Source: Galeruca laticollis (taxonomy: Eukaryota > Arthropoda > Insecta > Coleoptera > Chrysomelidae). From it: a stretch of DNA of 64,000 bases. This document shows positions 57,584-64,000 of this stretch, piece after piece. The DNA lies in contig OY998180.1 of NCBI GenBank assembly GCA_963921935.1, positions 82,209,139 through 82,273,138 on the forward strand, read 5' to 3'. The notes below the pieces were generated by a model. It saw nothing but the letters and a program-made list of their open reading frames with translations. It ran no database searches and was not told the origin of the DNA. A program made the position numbers and the translations under genes. How positions within the stretch are numbered: position 1 is the first letter of the stretch; the number at the start of each line of letters is the position of its first letter.

Positions 57584-58711
57584 GTCTTCTTGATCTTGTC
57601 TGTATAGGAGTCCTTCTTTATCGATGTAATATTTTTGCTTTGTTTCATCCTCTTTGTTCAATTGTTGTAATATGCTGTTTCAGAAATCGTCGCGTTTTTG
57701 TTCTTTTTTGAGTAAGTCTTTGTCCCAGAGTGGTTCCCATTCTTCGTCTGCCTCGATTATTTGGGTTTCTCCTGTTTCTTTGGTTGGGATCGGTTTTAGT
57801 ATGCTTACTTTGGTGGTTGACCCGTAGAATGTGAATTGAATCATCTTTGTGATTTCGTCCCAGCACAGTCCTGGAATTTGTTCTTGGCTGGTTATGAAGG
57901 TTATGCCTTCTTCCGTGTTTTCTTCGCATAGTTTTTTTAACTTCTGGATAATATTCCACATTCTTTCGTATGATGTTTCCTCTTCGACTGACGTTCTATT
58001 TAGTGCTACGTAGAATTTTGTGTCTACTGTGTCCCATTCTTTGACCGATTCTATTTGTTCTTGTGAGACATCCGGTAGAGTGTATATCTTTTCTATCATC
58101 TTTATTAGTGGTTCCTGATTGGGTCTGTTCTTTGCCATTAGGAGGGCTATTGATTCTTCGTCTTGGAGGGAACATAAGTCTCCTTCTTTTCTGCTTATTT
58201 TATCTTTCCCTGGTAGGTCGTTTTCTGAGATATATTGTAAGTAGTCTTCGTATGTTGTTTCTACGTAATTGCATGTTTTGTCGTACATTCTGCTCAGTGC
58301 ATCCGCGTTTCCGTGTCTTCTTCCCATCCTGTGTATTACTTCGAAGTCGTATTCTGCCAGAGTTAAGACCCATCGTGTTAACCTATAGTTTGGGTCTTTT
58401 AGTGTCAGTACCCATTTTAGTGCTCTATGGTCTGTTATTATGGTGAATTTTGTTCCGTAAACGTAGCATCTGGAGGTTTTAATTCCAAAAATAACGCCTA
58501 ACAATTCTTTTTCCGTAGTTGAGTAGTTGCTTTCTGCCCTATTTAGTGTTCTGCTTGCATATGGTATTGGTCTTTCTCTGCCATCCCTTATTTGACTCAG
58601 TATTGCTCCTACGCCTATGTTTGATGCGTCTGTTGACAGTAGGAAGGGTTTGGTGAAGTCGGGGAATATTAAAACTTTATCTGAGGTCATTGATGTTTTT
58701 AATTGGTTCAT
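57584..58711 (-). pseudogene. pol: Ty3/gypsy RNase H and connection to integrase
   Basis: Frame 57680-58711. RNase H residues: Asp in KPFLLSTDASNIGVGAILSQ, Glu in YSTTEKELLGVIFGIK, Asp in TIITDHRALKWVLTL, and Asp in GRRHGNADALSRMYD. The long linker after it is acidic. An in-frame TGA lies at 57680; the frame then continues (ILQQLNKEDETKQKYYIDKE, GLLYRQDQEDN) up to the insertion border. Confidence 0.88.
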
Positions 58712-60009
58712 TGCCGTTATTACGTCTCCCGAGATTTTAAACGGTGTATCCTTTTTTGTTAAGTTTACTAATGGTGCCGCTATTTCTGTTATATTTGGTA
58801 TAAAGCGTCTGTACCAGTTTACTAAACCTAGAAATCCTCTTACTCACTTTACATTCTTCGGTAGGGGATATTTGTGCACCGCCTCCAGTTTTGTGGGTCT
58901 GGAGCTATTCCCTCTTGTGAGATAATGTGTCTCAGATATTTTACTTTCTCTAGCATGAATTTACATTTTTTCGGTTTTAGTTTAATGTTGGCTTCTGATA
59001 GTCTTTCGAACACCTCCTCTAGTTTCTCTAAATGATCCCTGCTTCCCGTGTAATTGAATATGATGGTATCATCTAGATATACCATACATTTTATTCATGT
59101 TAATCTCCTTAATGTGGCATTCATGAATCTCTGGAACGTTGATGGTGCGTTTACTAATCCGAACGGCATTTTAGTGTATTCGTAGTGTCCTTGGTATGTG
59201 CTAAATCCTGTTAACGGAATGTCTTCTTCTCTCATGTCTACTTGGTGGTATGCTTCAGCTACGTCGATTACTGAAAATAATATTTCGCCTCCCGCTTTGT
59301 ATCCCTGTAGTAGGTCTGATACGTTAGGTAGTGGATAGTATTCTTTCTTGGTCACCGCGTTCAGTGCTCTATAGTCTATACACATTCTCACTTCTTCCTC
59401 TCCTTCCGGGGTCTGCTTTACTGCTAAGACTACCGGTGCTGACCATGGGCTGGCAGATGTTCTGATTACATTGGATTCTACTAGCCTATCGATTTCTTTT
59501 TGCAGTGTCTCTCGTTGATGGTAGGGTATCCTATATGGAGCCTTGCATATTGGCTGAGAGCCTGGTTCCCGAGTTATGTGGTGTTTGACTTTTGTGGTAC
59601 TAGTCAGAGTTTCGTCGTCATCCGTAAATAGATCGTGGTACTTTTGTATTAGCTTGACTAGTTCTTCTTTGCTTTTTGTGTCTATGTGGTCTAATTCGAA
59701 GTTATTTCGGATCCAGTCGTCTGTTTTATTGTCGAATTTTCCGATTGTACCCTGTATATTAGTGTTTAGTCGATTTTCTTCTGAGCATTCGTAAGCTTTC
59801 CCTATCTTAGTGCCTTTTGTGAGATTGATTTCCTGCGCCGATGTATTGATTATCCTTACGGGAATTTGTCTTTGGTTTTTTGATATGCAGTTTGCCAATC
59901 TGATTGTATGTCGTCCGTTTCCTTGGGTTTCGCATACGACTGTATTTCCTTTTATGTCATGTTTCAGGGTCCCAATTGTGTGAACCTCAGTTACCGCTGG
60001 TATGGTCAA
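58712..60009 (-). pseudogene. pol: Ty3/gypsy reverse transcriptase
   Basis: Frame 59095-60009 has RT landmarks ICKAPYRIPYHQRETLQKEI, ASPWSAPVVLAVKQTPEGEE, EVRMCIDYRALNAVTKKEYY, the first catalytic Asp in FSVIDVAEAYHQVDM, and MPFGLVNAPSTFQRFMN. After an in-frame TGA at 59095 the box MVYLDDTIIF (YxDD as YLDD) follows at once. A frameshift near 58890 leads to AVHKYPLPKNVK, a TGA near 58849, and GFLGLVNWYRRFIPNI. Three breaks in total. It is the enzyme that copies element RNA into DNA. Confidence 0.9.
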
Positions 60010-60048
60010 ACTATCCTCTGTGCATATATCTGTGCAGGTCCTTGTGCA

Positions 60049-60945
60049 TTATGTTTCTTCTCTGTTATTCCTGATATCTTCGGTTGTTTCATTTCTTCCG
60101 TTTTTCTCATTATGTTCTGTGTCTGTGCGCCATATTTCGTCGATTATGGGTTTTTGGTTTGTGTATGTAGTTTCTCTTTCTCCTGTTTTATCCCTGCCTG
60201 TAGTTTCCTTTATTTTTTCTACCGAACTATTTATGTCTCTTCCTGGTTTGGTTGTTTTTTGTTGTGGTGTGTTTATTCTGCGTTCTCTGATTTCCTTTTG
60301 TCTGTACATTGATTCCACTGTTTTTAGGCATTTCTGCCATGCGTCTTTCTCTCTTGGGTTTTCTTGTTCCCTTGTTGCCGCTACTTGTTCGTATGTTTCT
60401 GTCTGTAATTTTCTATGATTATTCAGCAAGTCTCTGATTTGCCTTGGGTTTATTAGTGGTATTTTGCTTCCCCATATTTCCAATGTTGGTTTTCCTCTGT
60501 ATGAGATTGTTGCCTCCTGTTCTTCTAGAAAATCTCTTCCTAATAATACAGCTGTGTCTCCGATTATACCGTCCTCGGCTGCGATTACCTCGGTGTAGAT
60601 ACTATAGTCCATTTCTGTTGTTGCTAGGGCTATTTGTGTCGAACCGTAAAGGTGGATTGTGTGTCCCGTTATGCCTTTTAAGGTTAATTGTTCCGTGATC
60701 CGCGTGTCTAATTCCTTGTCTGCTATTATGGATTTACTTATTAGCGAGTATGCTCCGCCTGTGTCTATCATACAAGGTTCGTTCTTTCCGTTTATTCTTA
60801 AGAGTACTTCGCTTTTATTTATCGTCGGTCCGTTATGATACATTGTTTCTACCTGTTTTTTCTTGTTTTCTTCCTTGTTTTCCTTTTGTGTTGCCGGTTG
60901 ATGTCCGCCTTTGCTTTTGTGTGCCCATAGTTTCCGTTTGACCAC
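60049..60945 (-). pseudogene. pol: Ty3/gypsy aspartic protease
   Basis: A 298-codon frame, in register with the RT frame and separated from it by a TAA at 60049. Active site PCMIDTGGAYSLISK (Asp-Thr-Gly, about residue 60), and the second conserved box DTAVLLGRDFLEEQ (about residue 132). The C-terminal half is a Lys/Glu-rich linker toward RT. It would process Gag-Pol. The start of the pol reading frame relative to gag is blurred by frame changes between 60945 and 61178. Confidence 0.85.
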
Positions 60946-60977
60946 TCGTTTGGGGAGTAACGGTGGTCCTTGTTAGT

Positions 60978-62131
60978 TTAAATTTTTCTTCCGTCTTCTT
61001 TGTTTGTTTGTCCTCTCTCTGTGGAGTGCCCTCTCCTGTTCTCTTCTGTTTGGAGCCTTTGTCCGACATTGTGTTGCTCGTGTATCTGTGATACTTCTCT
61101 GTTCCAATTCTTTTCTCTTGGGTTCCTTTGTCCGCTGTATTCCCCGTAGTTATTTTGTTGTGTTGTGATTATTCCTTCTAGATTCCATTGTTTCGTATTC
61201 CATTGTTTGTTTTCTTCATTGAACCTTTTCTTTCTGCAGCCATTGACCCAGTGGCCTTGTTTTCCGCAGAAGTGGCATACATTTCTATCTGTGGTTGGTT
61301 CCTTGGCTTCTTTGTTTCTGCAGTATGCTGCCCAATGTCCCTGTTTTCTACAGATTTTACATTTTTTTCTATTTTTGCTTCTTCTGCTTCTCTTGTTCTG
61401 CAGTTTGATGTCCAGTGGCCTTGTCTGCCACAGTACATGCATTTTGCGCTATGTCTGCATTCCTCTGTTTCATGTCTCGACTTCCCACATGCTGTGCACC
61501 TCCGTTGCCCATTCGTAAAAGCGACTCTGTGGCCGTTGCTCCTTCCGCTCACCATTGTGGCTGCTGTTTCTTGACAGTTAACTATTTCCTCTGCTTCTTC
61601 TAATGTGAGGTCATCTTTATGTAGAATGTAAAATCCTACTTTCCTGAGAAGATCCTTTCTTAGTCCAACTTTAAATTGATTCAACAGTACCGCGTTGTGT
61701 TTCCTTTGGATGTTCGGTATCTGTTCTCTGCTCGCTCCTTTTATGTCTTGCTCTAATATTTTGTTCCCTATTAATCTTAGTCTTGTGCAGAAAGCTGCTA
61801 CGTCTTCGTCGTGCCTCTGGTAGCATTGGACTAGTTGCATCCACCAGTCAGCGATCGAATTCCTTGGGACGAATTTCCTCAGTATTTTCTCCTTAAATTC
61901 GACATATGTTGCTGTGTCTAATCTTAGGTCAGCTTGGAAGAAGTCGTGGGCCGCGCCCGCGAGTTTGAACTTCAATAGCGTCAGTGTTTCTGTTTCTGAC
62001 CATTCGTCAAGTTTGGCCCTTAACTCCAACTTTTCTATATGTCTGGCCGCATCTCTACCTGTAAAGTCTGTTAGAGTTGAGGCGATCACCCCTAGTGGTG
62101 GTGCCTGTGGTATTCTTAATGCTAACGACAT
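60978..62131 (-). pseudogene. gag: Ty3/gypsy gag with four CCHC knuckles across a frame change
   Basis: The gag frame 61178-62131 starts MSLALRIPQAPPLGVIASTL. The capsid-like part includes WSETETLTLLKFKLAGAAHD and YVEFKEKILRKFVPRNSIAD. Knuckles 1 and 2 follow: CTACGKSRHETEEC and CMYCGRQGHWTSNC (61420-61500). Knuckles 3 and 4 (CKICRKQGHWAAYC, CHFCGKQGHWVNGC) lie in the -1 frame 60978-61442. The switch can occur only near the A7 run at 61362-61368, where the gag frame reads A AAA AAT. A third stretch in the original gag frame resumes at 61069 (MSDKGSKQKRTGEGTPQRED). Gag forms the particle and the knuckles bind RNA. Confidence 0.85.
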
Positions 62132-63014
62132 ATTGCTCGAATCCCCCGTGGATTCTAAGCCTCCTTGGTTACCTGCACCTATTGTTAAAATCTGACGGCA
62201 TTTTTGTTTAATTTACTAGCGTACCTTATCTATATTGGGTAAAACAAATCTTACTTATTCAGCTCCTACCTTTATTTGGCTTCCTCGATGCCTTAAATGG
62301 ATAGGTTAATCGGAATAATTGAAAAAAAGGATTGCTGATAGGACTTCCCCTCTTGTAACTTCCTTTCGTACGAACCCAGGATCTGGAACACCGCTGTCAC
62401 CAGTGTAATAAATAGGATCGGTATTATCCCTATTATTACATTCTTATGGTGAAGCAGTGATCAACTCAGCCGATATTGCCGGGTAGGATTATTTTCCGAC
62501 CTTGACTGGTCTAGATCCAGTGTGTTTTGCTACATGTTGAGCAGGGTGTGATTTTTCATCACGCACACTGATCTTGATCTAGTGGAAGCTATGTGTTGCG
62601 CAATTACTAGACCCTGGTTAGAAAAACTCCGTTGTCACTCTGTGTTGACTAAAATATTCCACCTTACGCCGTTTCGCATGTTCACCTCAGATCGGTATTT
62701 AGCCATTTATCTGATGTATGGATTTTTTTTCGACCTTCTCTGGTCTAGATCCAGTGTGTTTTGTGCCAGCAGTGGCACCTCGTGCCAGGATGTGGTTCTT
62801 CACCTCGCACACTAGTCTTGAACTAGCAGAAGCTGTGGTCCCGTAGGCTCTATGTTGCGCTATACTAAACCCTGGTGGTGAACCATTATTTTCCCTTCTG
62901 GGTATGGCTGCTGAACCGCTTGTCACCGCTCGTGGGGTGTGGTTCCTGTCAACCGGTATTACCTATCCGAAAGAAAATGGTTTTATCCCACCGCTGTCAC
63001 CAGTGTTATACGTC
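62132..63014 (-). promoter_or_regulatory. 5' leader with duplicated primer site and tandem repeat
   Basis: Between gag start and 5' LTR. ACCGCTGTCACCAGTGT occurs at 62390-62406 and again at 62990-63006, exactly 600 bp apart. Between them is an imperfect tandem duplication of about 235 bp (GGTCTAGATCCAGTGTGTTT at 62508 and 62742, GCGCACACT..TCTTGA..TAG and TATGTTGCGC following each). No ORF. Such repetitive 5' leaders can act as regulatory or insulator sequence in gypsy-type elements, but no known binding motif was recognised. Confidence 0.6.
62985..63002 (-). promoter_or_regulatory. Primer binding site, tRNA-Leu-like
   Basis: Element-sense TGGTGACAGCGGTGGGAT begins 12 bases after the 5' LTR end. 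It matches the complement of a typical tRNA-Leu 3' end including CCA at about 15 of 18 positions (from memory). The related copy at 62385-62402 keeps the first 13 bases. Confidence 0.6.
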
Positions 63015-64000
63015 TGACCTTTTGTAATAAATTTCTCTTGCTCCTTTGGGGTTGTATCCCGTTACCGCTGTCCCCACACTAATAGGTCGTTGGTACATTC
63101 CAATTGGTATAGGAAATGGTATCATTTCTCTGGCTTCTTTTCCTCTGATTGTAGTGACCGGAGGGGTCCTACTGTATACTCCTATCCTAGAAATCTTTGC
63201 AGCGTGCTGTCACCAGTGCCTTACGGCACAAAATTTAGAACCAAGAATCTCCCTGCGGGTTACCTCGAGGGAGGGGTTTTCCTGGCACGAGCGGTCAAGG
63301 TCTCCATGGGGCCTCTTGGGCTTATACAATGTGCCAAGCCTGAGTTCGAATGCAGGTCGTGTCAGCCCGTTCTATTTGCTGGTACGAGGGTAAGGGTTGT
63401 TGTTAAAGGAAACAGACTGGAAGGATAAGTATGTACAAGTATATATATTACAAAATAACAGTGAATCATACAGCCTTACTTTGGATAAACTGACAGTAAC
63501 TCGGGGAAACGCCCCGATAAAAAAAATCAGATAGGGAAAAACGTCTTTCCAAAATCTGGAAGTAGTTACCCGTTCCCGTGACACCCGTAAAGGATGTCTT
63601 ATATAGGACTATCCCTGTATAAGAATAGAAACCAACGAATACAAAAGCCTGACTCGGGCACAACGTCTTCCAAACTCTTGAAAGGGGTATTTGCTAATTA
63701 TGAAAGATAAAAGGACGATATTATGTATAAATAAATATTTGGTATAACGAAATGATTATCGTACAACCCTTCGTAAATTTAATGGTGTGAAGGTGAAATC
63801 CCGTACCGTTGAATATCCCGTACAATATAGTAAATAATATATCAACATACTTTTGAAATCTAGTAGAATAATTATGATATCTCGGGTATGTGGATATCTT
63901 GTACAATATAGTAAATCATATAAAACAACAAAATTTTGAACTCGAATAAAGTAATTATGATATCTCGTGAATTTGGATATCCTGTACAATATAGTAAATA
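63015..64000 (-). repeat. 5' LTR of errantivirus-like element (cut by window edge)
   Basis: Starts with TG at 63015 and follows the 3' LTR at 49564 base by base with about 3% differences to the end of the window. About 700 bp more are expected beyond the edge. In element orientation the visible part is the 3' portion of the LTR. The subrepeats with GATATC..GTACAATATAGTAAAT are present here too (63800-64000). Confidence 0.88.

Noticed and set aside
54926..61518. Numerous long plus-strand frames opposite the retrotransposon
   Set aside because: All are antisense shadows of gag and pol frames, rich in Cys, Phe and Ser as expected for complement reading.

Overview
This window looks like gene-poor, strongly AT-rich, repeat-dense chromosomal DNA from an insect. 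The basis is the mixture of element families: BEL/Pao, errantivirus-like Ty3/gypsy, an RNase H-bearing I-type LINE, Penelope-like elements, tyrosine-recombinase (Crypton-like) fragments, palindromic foldback elements, MITEs and (AT)n/(GT)n microsatellites. The insect order cannot be fixed from sequence alone. I found no convincing single-copy host gene, no tRNA or rRNA, and no CRISPR array. Nearly all coding sequence is mobile-element coding sequence, mostly broken by stops and frameshifts.

Layout. 0-8 kb: two internally deleted BEL/Pao remnants (minus at 1-1685, plus at 6240-7970) flank a remnant of a protein-primed family B DNA polymerase of Polinton/adintovirus type (minus, 3932-5880). 10-13.6 kb: a 2.28-kb foldback element whose arms are arrays of about 175-bp subrepeats around a short spacer with an exon-like segment; a stray partial array follows. 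14.7-15.2 kb: a perfect 79-bp inverted repeat resembling Penelope ends, between (AT)n tracts. 19.46-22.00 kb: a second foldback element with a TA target duplication and a remnant of a CXC-domain protein inside. 22.7-25.97 kb: two Penelope-like copies joined head to head in a nearly perfect palindrome, each ending in a hammerhead-like motif. 26.4-29.36 kb: a third BEL/Pao element (minus), its protease split by a 345-bp MITE. 29.9-30.4 kb: a gypsy gag fragment.

31.4-45.15 kb is a nest. Two inverted copies of a C-run-rich repeat enclose a short tyrosine-recombinase element flanked by 11-bp direct repeats, a hairpin MITE, and a foldback element (37140-43804) into which a nearly full-length LINE (38287-43347) inserted with a 13-bp target duplication. 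45.2-49.5 kb is mostly featureless apart from one more tyrosine-recombinase fragment.

49.56 kb to the right edge is one large minus-strand LTR retrotransposon: 3' LTR 49564-51244, polypurine tract, env-like gene, integrase, RNase H, RT, protease, gag with four CCHC knuckles, tRNA-Leu-like primer site, and a 5' LTR cut by the window edge. Its pol is interrupted by a 2,024-bp insertion with a 5-bp CTGTT duplication; reading across the gap restores pol continuity. Gag and env in this layout are typical of errantiviruses, but the copy is dead.

The order of events can be read in several places because inserts split recognisable reading frames: MITE into BEL protease, LINE into foldback, unknown 2-kb element into gypsy pol.
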